From Acidobacteria bacterium UBA2161 (GTDB lineage: Bacteria; Acidobacteriota; Vicinamibacteria; Vicinamibacterales; UBA823), in the NCBI GenBank assembly GCA_002328835.1, contig DCWN01000042.1, positions 191,136-255,135 of the forward strand: a stretch of 64,000 nt of DNA, given 5' to 3'. Of the stretch, positions 7,959 through 16,052 are shown in pieces (within the stretch, counting starts at the first letter, position 1; every line of letters begins with the position of its first letter). The position numbers were made by a program, and so were the translations under genes. The notes under the pieces are model-generated. The model was not told the DNA's origin. It worked only from the letters and a program-made list of their open reading frames with translations, and did not search any database.

Positions 7959-9260
7959 CTACACGCCCTGGGCGACGTACTTCTTGACGGCCGCGACTCC
8001 CCGCTCGACCTCCGACTCGAGGTTGTAGAAGTGCGGTGAGAATCGCAGGCCACCGCGATCCTGGCCGCCCCGGGTCGCGCAGCCGATCCGGTCGTTCTCG
8101 TAGAGCGCCGCCGAGAGCCGCCGAACATCGAGATTCCCCGGAAGGAACGAGACCACCGCCGCGCGGCGTGAGGGATCGGGGCTGGTCCAGACCTGAACAC
8201 CATCGATCTTGTTCAGTTCCTCGATCGCCAGCGACGCCAGGTGCCGCGAGCGCTGCTCGATCGCCTGACGGCCAATGCGGGTCTGAAGCTTCAAGGCCTC
8301 ACCAAACGCGATGATCGCCGGCTCGTCCCGCTGGCCAAAGCCTTCGTGCGTACGGGAGATTCCGACGCGGCCCGAGTAGGCGCTGAGGATGACCGGCCAG
8401 ATCTTGTCGTGCGACCGCTGGTTCACGAACAGCACCCCCGCCTCCTTGGCGCCACAGGGCCACTTGTGGGCACTGCCGGTGTAGAAGTCGGGCTGGATGT
8501 CGCTCAGGTCGACGTTGAGCAGACCGAAACTCTGGGCGCCATCGAGGAGCGAGAGGACGTCGTTCTCACGCGCGAGCCGGCACAGCTCGCGCGCCGGCAT
8601 CAGGTCACCGACCGAACTGGTCAGATGCGTCAACGCCAGGACGCGGGTCCGCGGCATCAGCGCCGCGCGCACCGCCTCGATGTAGTACTCGGGCCCTGGA
8701 TGCGGACTAGGATTTGGCAGCTCGTTGATCGTGAAACCGAAGCGCTCACTCTTGCTCTCCCACGCTCGCTTGTTGCTCGGGTGGTTGTCGGCAAACAGGA
8801 TGACCTCGTCGCCCTCGTCGAGATGCACGCCGCTCGACACCATGTTGTTCGCTTCGCTGGTGTTGCGCGTGATGACGATCTCCTCGGGCGTGACCCGCAG
8901 GAAGTCGGCAAGGAGCTGGCGCGTGTCCTCCTTGCCCTGCCCCATCTTCACGCGGTTCTGCGGCGACGGATCGCGGTCCATGTCGCGGGTGTTCTCGTAC
9001 ATGGCGTCGAGCGCGGGCGCGGACGACGGGCACAGGTTGGCCGCATTCATCACGCCAAGGTCGCGGGGCATGACGAACTGGTCGCGCACCGCGCCCCAGA
9101 ACGATTCGGTCGGCGCGGCGGGGGTTTGCGGCAGCGCCTGCGCCGGGCCGGTCCAGGGTCGCCCGGCCACGAAATACGAGGCGGCGCCACCCACCGTCAC
9201 CATGCGCGCGAAATCCCGCCGACTCAGACCGTTCGAACGTCCCTCGTGACTGGCTGCCAT
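7959..9260 (-). CDS. Tat-exported class-V aminotransferase (isopenicillin N epimerase-like)
   Basis: 433 residues. The leader contains SRRDFARMVTVGGAAS, a clear Tat motif, and ATG 9260 is preceded by GGAGG at good spacing. The PLP fold shows ITRNTSEANN (phosphate loop), LLDGAQSFG (Asp for the pyridine nitrogen) and the Schiff-base lysine in TGSAHKWPCGAKE. Family members are PLP-dependent aminotransferases, cysteine desulfurases or epimerases. Export of a folded PLP enzyme fits the Tat pathway. A second Tat class-V enzyme lies at 41627-42895. The substrate is not deducible. Confidence 0.88.
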   Translation of the reverse strand: MAASHEGRSNGLSRRDFARMVTVGGAASYFVAGRPWTGPAQALPQTPAAPTESFWGAVRDQFVMPRDLGVMNAANLCPSSAPALDAMYENTRDMDRDPSPQNRVKMGQGKEDTRQLLADFLRVTPEEIVITRNTSEANNMVSSGVHLDEGDEVILFADNHPSNKRAWESKSERFGFTINELPNPSPHPGPEYYIEAVRAALMPRTRVLALTHLTSSVGDLMPARELCRLARENDVLSLLDGAQSFGLLNVDLSDIQPDFYTGSAHKWPCGAKEAGVLFVNQRSHDKIWPVILSAYSGRVGISRTHEGFGQRDEPAIIAFGEALKLQTRIGRQAIEQRSRHLASLAIEELNKIDGVQVWTSPDPSRRAAVVSFLPGNLDVRRLSAALYENDRIGCATRGGQDRGGLRFSPHFYNLESEVERGVAAVKKYVAQGV

Positions 9261-9300
9261 GACCACTCCTCCTTCGGTGACCCACAAACCCGAACGCACC

Positions 9301-9310
9301 TTTATACACC
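9301..9310 (-). promoter_or_regulatory. Promoter-like box upstream of the aminotransferase
   Basis: The minus strand reads CGGGTGTATAAAGG, with TATAAA at 9306-9301, about 40 nt before ATG 9260. It nearly repeats the box before the cytochrome c gene near 4210. Confidence 0.45.
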
Positions 9311-9345
9311 CGCCGCGGCCGCCCGGGCAGCGCCTCGCCGCCCCC

Positions 9346-10407
9346 TCAGAACCCGGTCGGCCGCACCCAGAAGCTTTCCTCCCAGACGCCGTCCGGGGGG
9401 ATGCTCTGCAATTCCGCGTAGACGCCGCGCTCGGCGAGATTGAGCGCGTTGCTGATGCCGGCCATCGGCTCGAAGCAGACGAAGTTGCGATCCTGATCGG
9501 GCGAGGCGGGCTTCGGAGCCCAGACCACCGCCGCGCGCCAGTCGCGGCCGAAGAGGACGTCGACCTGCTGGCGGCGGCCCTTCACCGACATCACCGCCCG
9601 GCCGTCGGCGTCACGCACGAGATCGGCGAACACCTCGTCCAGTTCGTGCTCCCGCAGCGCGATCGCTCCGGGATCCGGAAACAACCGCTCGATCGGCTCA
9701 GTCTCCCCCGTCGGCAGCTTCCGGTCGTCGAGCAGCCATCGGGTCCGGGCGCCGACCGAGATCGTCCACTCGTCACGACGCGAATCGGTGAGCTGGAAGT
9801 AGGGATGAAAGCCGATCGCGACGGGCATCGGCGCTTCCGACAAATTGTGCAGCCGCGTGGCGACCTCGAGCATCCCGTCTCCGAGCCGGTAGGTCATCTC
9901 GATCGTGTGCGCGAATGGGAACTGCGAGATCCACGCCGGGTGCTTGTAGAACTCGAGCCGGCTCGTTGCCCACGCCGACGTCGCGTCGGCGGCCGCCTCC
10001 ACCAGCTGCCACTCGGCGGTCGCCAGAAACCCGTGGATCGGAATCTCCCCGCGGACGTTGCCGAGCCCCATGTCGAACGCATACCGGCGTCCGTTAGCGT
10101 AGAACGCCTGCTCGTCGAGGCGGTTCGCCCAGGGGCCCATGAAGGGGATGCCGCCCAGGCCGGGCCGTGCCGCGAACTCGGCGGGCGACGAGTATGGCCA
10201 CCAGACGACGGGTTCGCCGTTCACCGTCAGGGCGACGCCCAGATTGCCAACCCCTGGTGCCAGTGAGACCGCCATCCCCGTCCGCGCGTCCTCCAGCCGG
10301 ACGACATCGCCGGCCGCTCGCGCCGAGAACGGTTGGGCCCACACCGACGGGCAGATCGCGAGGGCAAGCACGAAGATGGACGCAAGGCCGAGATCTCGGA
10401 CCGTCAT
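9346..10407 (-). CDS. Exported aldose 1-epimerase (galactose mutarotase-like)
   Basis: 353 residues with a Sec signal (cut after SVWAQ). Mutarotase landmarks are visible: GPWANRL, the catalytic His in IPIHGFL, GFHPYFQL with the second His, and the late FVCFEPM with the catalytic Glu. It interconverts alpha and beta anomers of aldoses, here in the periplasm. That would supply the correct anomer to the nearby PQQ sugar dehydrogenases. It is divergently transcribed from the sugar dehydrogenase remnant at 10493. Confidence 0.87.
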   Translation of the reverse strand: MTVRDLGLASIFVLALAICPSVWAQPFSARAAGDVVRLEDARTGMAVSLAPGVGNLGVALTVNGEPVVWWPYSSPAEFAARPGLGGIPFMGPWANRLDEQAFYANGRRYAFDMGLGNVRGEIPIHGFLATAEWQLVEAAADATSAWATSRLEFYKHPAWISQFPFAHTIEMTYRLGDGMLEVATRLHNLSEAPMPVAIGFHPYFQLTDSRRDEWTISVGARTRWLLDDRKLPTGETEPIERLFPDPGAIALREHELDEVFADLVRDADGRAVMSVKGRRQQVDVLFGRDWRAAVVWAPKPASPDQDRNFVCFEPMAGISNALNLAERGVYAELQSIPPDGVWEESFWVRPTGF

Positions 10408-10492
10408 GGTGAGGCGCCGATCTTACCTGCTCTGGACGAAATCTTCACGACCGCTCCGCCGCCGTGGGATGATCGCAGCGGAAGGGGTAGTC

Positions 10493-11107
10493 GTGCGAAC
10501 GACGATCGTGGGCCTGCTGTTGCTCGTCGCCGGCGGTGTTGCCCTGTCGAGCCAGACCCGGACACAGGTGGCCGGCTACGCCGACGACCAGATGTACGCC
10601 TTCGAGAATTGGGCCGCCTCGGCGCCGATGCCGTGCGCCGACGCCATAGAGGCCGACGGCATCCGGCCCAGCTCGGTGCCCGTCGCGACCGAAACGGGAT
10701 GGTCGCATCCGCACCAGGCCGATCCGTTGCTGACGCTCTTCACCGTGCCGAACGGCTACGACTTCGAGACCAGCGGCGGCGCCACAATCGCCGCGGGCGG
10801 CCTGGATCTCTATTCGGTCGAAGACGGCGTCCCCGGGTGGGCCGATTCGCTGATGGTGACCAGCCTGAACCGCGGCGCGATCTATCGGGTTGGCCTGAGC
10901 GACGATGGCCGGCGGGCGCCCGATGCGCCGGTCGAGATGTTCAAGTCGACGAATCGCTACCGGGACCTGGCAATTCATCCTGACGGACGTGCCGTCTACA
11001 TCGTCACGGACACCCGCGGCCCCACACGCGACAGCTCCGGCGCCGGCACGCGGGAACTGGCGAATCCGGGCGCGCTTCTCGAGTTCACGTACGTCGTCCC
11101 AGAGTAA
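10493..11107 (+). pseudogene. Remnant of soluble PQQ glucose dehydrogenase: signal peptide joined to C-terminal third
   Basis: From GTG 10493 (AAGGGG upstream) a 204-residue frame begins with a good signal peptide (RTTIVGLLLLVAGGVALSS). After about 24 residues it runs into VAGYADDQMYAFENW. From there to the stop it follows the last third of the Acinetobacter-type soluble glucose dehydrogenase: LLTLFTVPNGY, GWADSLMVTSLNRGAIYRV, MFKSTNRYRDLAIHPDG and ANPGALLEFTY. The N-terminal two thirds, which hold the catalytic His and most PQQ contacts, are missing. ATG 10469 is an alternative start. It is most simply an in-frame deletion relic; a stable mini-protein cannot be excluded. Confidence 0.75.
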
Positions 11108-11145
11108 CTCCGCCGCGCTCGCTTCCGAGCACCTCGGTCAGGTCT

Positions 11146-11970
11146 CTACAGTTCTGCTCTGTTCACGATGAAGGCCTGCGGATTGCACTGGTACGTGCCG
11201 ACGTTCCCCTCTTCGTCGATCTCCACGATGCGATAGCCGCGATAGTTCGTGCCCCAGTCGCCGCCGATGTGGCCATCGAACAGGTAGGCTCTCTCGTTGG
11301 CATACATGAAGCCGTCGACATCGTGATCATGACCGTGGAAGACGGCCGCGACGTTCGAGGTGGTCTCGAGAAGCGACGACGCCTCCAGGCAGTCGACACC
11401 GTACCTCGTCACCTTGCGCTGGCTGATGTGGAGAAATGCGAAGATGTGCCGCTTGTTTCGATAGTGGGATAGCCGCTCCTCGAGCCAGTCGACGTTCACG
11501 CAGAGATAGTCCCCATCGATATTCGATGTCGTGCCGAGCAGAAAGGCACAGTCGGCCTGTTCGAAGTCGTGGTTCTCGCCGTATCCCCACACCTCCTCCC
11601 AGTGCGACGCGGTCGTCATGTCGTGGTTGCCTTTGGTGACGAAGTAAGGGGCCTCGAGGCGCTCGTAGTACTCTCGCACCTGCGGCAACAGCCGCGGCTC
11701 GTTGTGAATCAGATCGCCGTTGAAGACGACGAAATCGAGGCCCTTGCTCCGGTGCTCGTCGTTGAGCCACGCCATCATCTCTTCGTGGAACCTCACGTAG
11801 TTCGTGTTCGCCTGACCGAAGTGGCCATCGGATGCGACCGCGAATCGAAGCGGCGACGACACTTGGGCTCGTCCGCCACTCGCGGCCGGAGCGGCTCGGA
11901 TGAATGGTGACGCGCACACCGCACCAGAGATCGCCTTGATGAAGGTTCGCCTGTCAGATCGTCTTGGCAT
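11146..11970 (-). CDS. Tat-exported calcineurin-like metallophosphoesterase
   Basis: 274 residues starting MPRRSDRRTFIKAISGA, a Tat leader. The metallophosphatase signature is complete: D-x-H in ASDGHFG, GDLIHN, GNHD, a His in FLHIS and GHDHD near the end. These residues bind the dimetal site of phosphomonoesterases and phosphodiesterases. Small c-type or PhoD-like exported enzymes of this kind scavenge phosphate, but the target here is unknown. The gene is divergent from the enolase at 12022 across a 51-bp gap. Confidence 0.87.
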   Translation of the reverse strand: MPRRSDRRTFIKAISGAVCASPFIRAAPAASGGRAQVSSPLRFAVASDGHFGQANTNYVRFHEEMMAWLNDEHRSKGLDFVVFNGDLIHNEPRLLPQVREYYERLEAPYFVTKGNHDMTTASHWEEVWGYGENHDFEQADCAFLLGTTSNIDGDYLCVNVDWLEERLSHYRNKRHIFAFLHISQRKVTRYGVDCLEASSLLETTSNVAAVFHGHDHDVDGFMYANERAYLFDGHIGGDWGTNYRGYRIVEIDEEGNVGTYQCNPQAFIVNRAEL

Positions 11971-12021
11971 AACCTTAGGAATAGCAGAGGACACGCGTTC
12001 CCAGCAATAGGGAGTCTCACC

Positions 12022-13221
12022 ATGTCCGAGAGCGGATTCGACCGTCGCGCCTTCCTGGCCTCCGGGCCCGCGGCCCTCGTGGGTCTCAATGCCCTGGGCG
12101 TCAACGCCCAGGAAGCCCCGGTCAGCCCCACGGATGCAATCACGGTCACGAATATCGAAACCTTCGTCCTGACGAACTCCTGGGTCTTCGTGAAGATCTC
12201 CACCGATGCCGGCATCACCGGCTGGGGCGAAATGCTCAAGGACGACGCCAAGGCCTGCGCCGCGGGCGCGCTCGAGGTCGGCGACTACCTGATCGGGAAG
12301 GACCCCCGCCCCGTCGTGCACCACTGGCAGGCGATCCACCGGGGCGCGTTCTACCGGGGTGGTCCGATCAAGACGGCCATCTCGTCCGGTATCGACCAGG
12401 CGCTCTGGGACATCACCGGCAAGTGCTATGGCGTGCCCGTCTACCAACTCTTCGGCGGGCCGACGCGCGACCGGGCGAAGGTCTACGGCACCGTCAGTGA
12501 GGAAACCGGCGTCACGGCGATGAAGGTCGGTCCGAGATCAGCCCGTCAGCCTTTCAAATACACGGAAGGCCGGAAGTTCATCGAGGAGGTCGCCGAACGC
12601 TTCGGGGCGCTGCGCGATCAGCACGGCATCGGCGTGGACATCGGTCTCGATTTTCACGGCGCCGTTCAGCCGACCACAGCTAGCCTGCTCATCAAAGCCC
12701 TCGAGCCCTACCATCCCTGGTTCTACGAGGAGATCGTCCAGGCGCTCAATATCGACGTCATGGCCGACCTCGCCCTGAAGACGAACATCCCGCTGGCTAC
12801 CGGTGAACGCGTGTTCACCAAGTGGGGGTTCAGGGAGATCCTGGAGAAGAGGGCCGCGATGATCCTGCAGCCCGACGTCTGCTACGCCGGCGGCATCACC
12901 GAGCTGAAGATCATCGCCGGGATGGCCGAGGCCTACTACGCGCCGATCGCGCCGCACAATCCGAATGGCCCATGCTCGCTCGCCGCTAGCTTGCAGCTGG
13001 CCGCGTGCATCCCGAACTTCATGGTTCAGGAGCGTGGCGACCGAGAGTACGACCTCCTCGCCGAGCCCATGCCCGCCGTCGTGGACGGCTACCGGCCGAT
13101 CCCGACGGGCCCCGGCCTCGGCATCACCATCGACGAAGACAAGCTGATGGCGGAGGTCGGCGAACCCAGGCCGTACACCGCTCAATTCGACTCCGATGAC
13201 GGCTCGGTCGTCGACTGGTAG
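12022..13221 (+). CDS. Tat-exported enolase-superfamily protein, galactonate-dehydratase-like, with a short internal deletion
   Basis: 399 residues with a Tat-like leader (FDRRAFLASGPAAL). The mandelate racemase/muconate lactonizing fold follows closely the pattern of D-galactonate dehydratase. Metal and acid/base residues fit: D210 and H212 in LDFHG, E236/E237 in FYEE, E262 in TGERVF and H312 in APHNPNG. The closing VDW matches the family C-terminus. Between VYGT and TAMKVG the protein is about 14 residues shorter than E. coli DgoD (recalled from memory), where a barrel helix should be. Known DgoD enzymes are cytoplasmic, so the Tat leader is unusual. Its last 26 nt overlap the next gene. 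Confidence 0.82.
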   Translation: MSESGFDRRAFLASGPAALVGLNALGVNAQEAPVSPTDAITVTNIETFVLTNSWVFVKISTDAGITGWGEMLKDDAKACAAGALEVGDYLIGKDPRPVVHHWQAIHRGAFYRGGPIKTAISSGIDQALWDITGKCYGVPVYQLFGGPTRDRAKVYGTVSEETGVTAMKVGPRSARQPFKYTEGRKFIEEVAERFGALRDQHGIGVDIGLDFHGAVQPTTASLLIKALEPYHPWFYEEIVQALNIDVMADLALKTNIPLATGERVFTKWGFREILEKRAAMILQPDVCYAGGITELKIIAGMAEAYYAPIAPHNPNGPCSLAASLQLAACIPNFMVQERGDREYDLLAEPMPAVVDGYRPIPTGPGLGITIDEDKLMAEVGEPRPYTAQFDSDDGSVVDW

Positions 13222-14749
13222 AACGCTCGTCGGTGCGGCCATCCTCTGCGGGATGGTGCTGGTCGCGGCCGGCGTCCTCGCGGCGTGGCAGCCGCAAGCA
13301 CCGACAACGCCCCGCAACCGTTTCGAGGCGGCAGCCGCCCTCTTCGAGCGGGAGTGCGCGGCATGTCACGGCTCCGATAGCTCTGGCGGTCGTGCGGTCA
13401 GCCTGTTCGATCAGGCCTGGCTCGATTCGACCGACGACGACGCCATCGTCACGGCAATCGAGAACGGCGTGCCCGACACCGAGATGGCACCGTACCGCGA
13501 TCTGCTGGAGGCCCCGGACGTATGGGCGCTCGTCCAGTTCATCCGTACCCGTGCCGGCAGTTTCGTCGAAGCGCCTGCGTATGTAGCCCGCGCGGACGGC
13601 GAAGTCGTCGACTCGGAACGCCACACATTCAGGGTCGACACGGTCGTCGGCGGGCTGGAAACGCCCTGGGCCCTGGTGTTCCTGCCCGACGGGCGGATGC
13701 TGGTGACCGAACGGCGCGGGACCCTGCGCATCGTCGCCAACAATGAGCTCTCCGAGCCGGTGACAGGCACCCCCGAGGTCTGGGAGCGTCAGGACGCCGG
13801 TATGCACGACGTCGAGATTCATCCAGAGTATGCCGACAACGGCTGGATCTATCTGGCGTATTCGGAGGTCGCGCCCGGCCATACGCCGTCCGCGTCCGAG
13901 GCGACGCCAGGCTCACCCCCGGGGCGTGAACCGCCGAGTCCACCGAACATGCAGGTATTCATTCGCGGCCGGATCGACGACGACAACAGGTGGGTCGACC
14001 AGGAACTGATCTATCGCGCCTCACTCGATCTCTATACCTCCAGCGACACGCACTACGGCACGCGGCTCGTCTTCGACGATGCCAACCACCTCTTCTTCGC
14101 GATCGGCGAGCGCGGCGTGATGGAACACGCGCAGGACCTGTCGAGCCCGCTGGGCAAGATTCATCGCGTCAACGACGACGGCTCGATCCCCGACGACAAT
14201 CCGTTCGTCGGCGAGGGCGCCGCCGTGCCCTCGATCTGGAGCTACGGCCACCGGAACCCCGAGGGCCTGGCCTGGCACCCGGAGACCGGCGCGCTCTGGG
14301 AATCGGAGCACGGGCCGCGAGGCGGTGACGAGATCAATCTCATCGAACCCGGACACAACTACGGCTGGGGCGTCATCTCGTCCGGCATCCAGCGGGGCAT
14401 CACCGAGGCGGCCCGCGACGGCATGGAGTCACCGATCGTCTACTACACGCCGACGCTCGCCCCAGCGGGGATCGCGTTCTATACAGGCAATCCATTTTCG
14501 GAATGGACGAACAGCTTGTTGGTCGGCAGCCTGTGGGGCCAGGAGCTCCGACGACTCGAGATCGTCGGCCGGGAGGTGACGCACCAGGAGGTGTTGTTCG
14601 CCCAGTTCGGCCGCGTGCGGGACGTCGTCGTCGGCCCCGACGGCTACGTCTACGTCGCGCGGCAGGATCCGACCGGCGGCAGCACCGGCGTGTCGCTGAC
14701 CGCCTCGACACCGGGCTCGGTGATCAGACTCGTGCCCGTCGAGGACTAG
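13196..14749 (+). CDS. Cytochrome c fused to PQQ-dependent aldose sugar dehydrogenase (YliI/Asd-like)
   Basis: 517 residues: signal segment (residues 10-30), a cytochrome c domain with CAACH at 54-58, then a six-bladed sugar dehydrogenase domain from about residue 145 (GLETPWALVFLPDGRMLVTERRG). Asd hallmarks follow: EIHPEYADNGWIYLAYS, GKIHRVNDDGSIPDDNPF, SYGHRNPEGLAWHP and ESEHGPRGGDEINLI. The enzyme would oxidise the C1 of aldoses with PQQ and hand electrons to its own heme. ATG 13196 overlaps the enolase gene by 26 nt, so the two are probably translationally coupled. Together they could oxidise a sugar and then dehydrate the aldonate outside the cytoplasm. Confidence 0.88.
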   Translation: MTARSSTGRTLVGAAILCGMVLVAAGVLAAWQPQAPTTPRNRFEAAAALFERECAACHGSDSSGGRAVSLFDQAWLDSTDDDAIVTAIENGVPDTEMAPYRDLLEAPDVWALVQFIRTRAGSFVEAPAYVARADGEVVDSERHTFRVDTVVGGLETPWALVFLPDGRMLVTERRGTLRIVANNELSEPVTGTPEVWERQDAGMHDVEIHPEYADNGWIYLAYSEVAPGHTPSASEATPGSPPGREPPSPPNMQVFIRGRIDDDNRWVDQELIYRASLDLYTSSDTHYGTRLVFDDANHLFFAIGERGVMEHAQDLSSPLGKIHRVNDDGSIPDDNPFVGEGAAVPSIWSYGHRNPEGLAWHPETGALWESEHGPRGGDEINLIEPGHNYGWGVISSGIQRGITEAARDGMESPIVYYTPTLAPAGIAFYTGNPFSEWTNSLLVGSLWGQELRRLEIVGREVTHQEVLFAQFGRVRDVVVGPDGYVYVARQDPTGGSTGVSLTASTPGSVIRLVPVED

Positions 14750-14901
14750 GCGTTCACCCTATTCCGGCCTCAGCCCCGGACGGCCACGATGAGAAGACGG
14801 CCCTTCCAGTAGCCATCGTGGGCACCGGCTGTAATCCTGGGCGCTTCGTGCTACGGTATCGATCCGCGTCGATCGGATCTGTCATACCCAAGGGGGTGGC
14901 C

Positions 14902-16050
14902 ATGTCATCGTTTCGAGTCCTGAAGCCCGTCTTGTTCATCTCTGCCGTCTTCCTGCTGGCCGGCTGCGCCTCCGAATCGGGTGCGCCGGAGGCGATACCG
15001 GAGGCCGCGGCGCCCGTCGCCAGCGGCAGCCTGATCACAGGCGAGGGTCTGCCGAACCCGGCGCCGAACGAGACACGGAACTGGGGCACCCTGCCCGAGG
15101 GCCGCGAATGGGGATCGACGGCCGGCATCGACATCGACCCGATCGACGGGCACATCTGGGCCTACGAGCGCTGCGGCGCGGGCGCGCTCAGCGGGGGCCG
15201 GGTCGACTGCGAGACGAACACGGTTGCCCCGATCTTCAAGTTCGATCGGAATACCGGTGAGATCCTGGCCAACATCGGCGCCGACGTCTTCGTCACGCCG
15301 CACGGCATCCACGTCGACGACGATGGGAACGTCTGGGTGACCGACTTCGCCGGCAACCAGGCAGGCACCCGGGGACACCAGGTTCACAAGTTCAGCCCCG
15401 ACGGCGAACTGCTGATGTCACTTGGTGTCGCGGGCCAGCCGGGCAGCGAGCCTGGCCAGTTCAATCAGCCCAACGACGTGATCGTTGGACCGGACGGCAG
15501 TATCTACGTGAGCGACGGACACAACGGGCAGAACCGCCCGCCGCACCCGGAGGGTTCGACCGGGCGGATCATCAAGTTCGACGCCGAGGGCAACTACCTG
15601 ACGGAGTGGGGCCAGATCGGCTCGCTGCACGGCGAGTTCCGCACCCCACACGCCCTCGAGTTCGACGATCAGGGTCGCCTCTGGGTCGCCGACCGCGGGA
15701 ACCACCGGATCGAGATCTTCGACCAGGAAGGGAACTACCTCGAGTCGCGCTACGCCTACGGACGGATCAGCGGCATCTTCATCCATGAGGGGATGCTCTA
15801 CGCGATCGACTCCGAGTCGAGCCCGAACAACCACTTCCCGTGGACGAACGGCGTCCGGATCGGCCCCCTCGACGAAGACGTCGTCACCGGCTACATCCCG
15901 CCGCACGACGCGGAGAGCCGGCCGTACCAGGGCGCGGCGGGTGAAGGTGTCGCGGTCGACGCGGATGGCAACGTGTACGCCGCCGAGGGTCCGAACTCGC
16001 TGCGTTTCGCCGGCGGCGCGTTCACGAAGTACTCGGTCGCCGGGCAGTAG
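14902..16050 (+). CDS. NHL-repeat lipoprotein, six-bladed propeller
   Basis: 382 residues starting MSSFRVLKPVLFISAVFLLAGC: the lipobox LAGC makes it a lipoprotein. ATG 14902 is preceded by AAGGGGG. Propeller blades of NHL type are clear (VTPHGIHVDDDGNVWVTDF, FNQPNDVIVGPDGSIYVSDG, RTPHALEFDDQGRLWVADRGNHRIEIF, AGEGVAVDADGNVYAAEG). Histidines at the blade starts fit amidating-lyase-like members, but activity is unproven. It is 2 nt upstream of the amidohydrolase start, so they form an operon. A spacer of about 150 nt separates it from the sugar dehydrogenase. Confidence 0.84.
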   Translation: MSSFRVLKPVLFISAVFLLAGCASESGAPEAIPEAAAPVASGSLITGEGLPNPAPNETRNWGTLPEGREWGSTAGIDIDPIDGHIWAYERCGAGALSGGRVDCETNTVAPIFKFDRNTGEILANIGADVFVTPHGIHVDDDGNVWVTDFAGNQAGTRGHQVHKFSPDGELLMSLGVAGQPGSEPGQFNQPNDVIVGPDGSIYVSDGHNGQNRPPHPEGSTGRIIKFDAEGNYLTEWGQIGSLHGEFRTPHALEFDDQGRLWVADRGNHRIEIFDQEGNYLESRYAYGRISGIFIHEGMLYAIDSESSPNNHFPWTNGVRIGPLDEDVVTGYIPPHDAESRPYQGAAGEGVAVDADGNVYAAEGPNSLRFAGGAFTKYSVAGQ

Positions 16051-16052
16051 AC

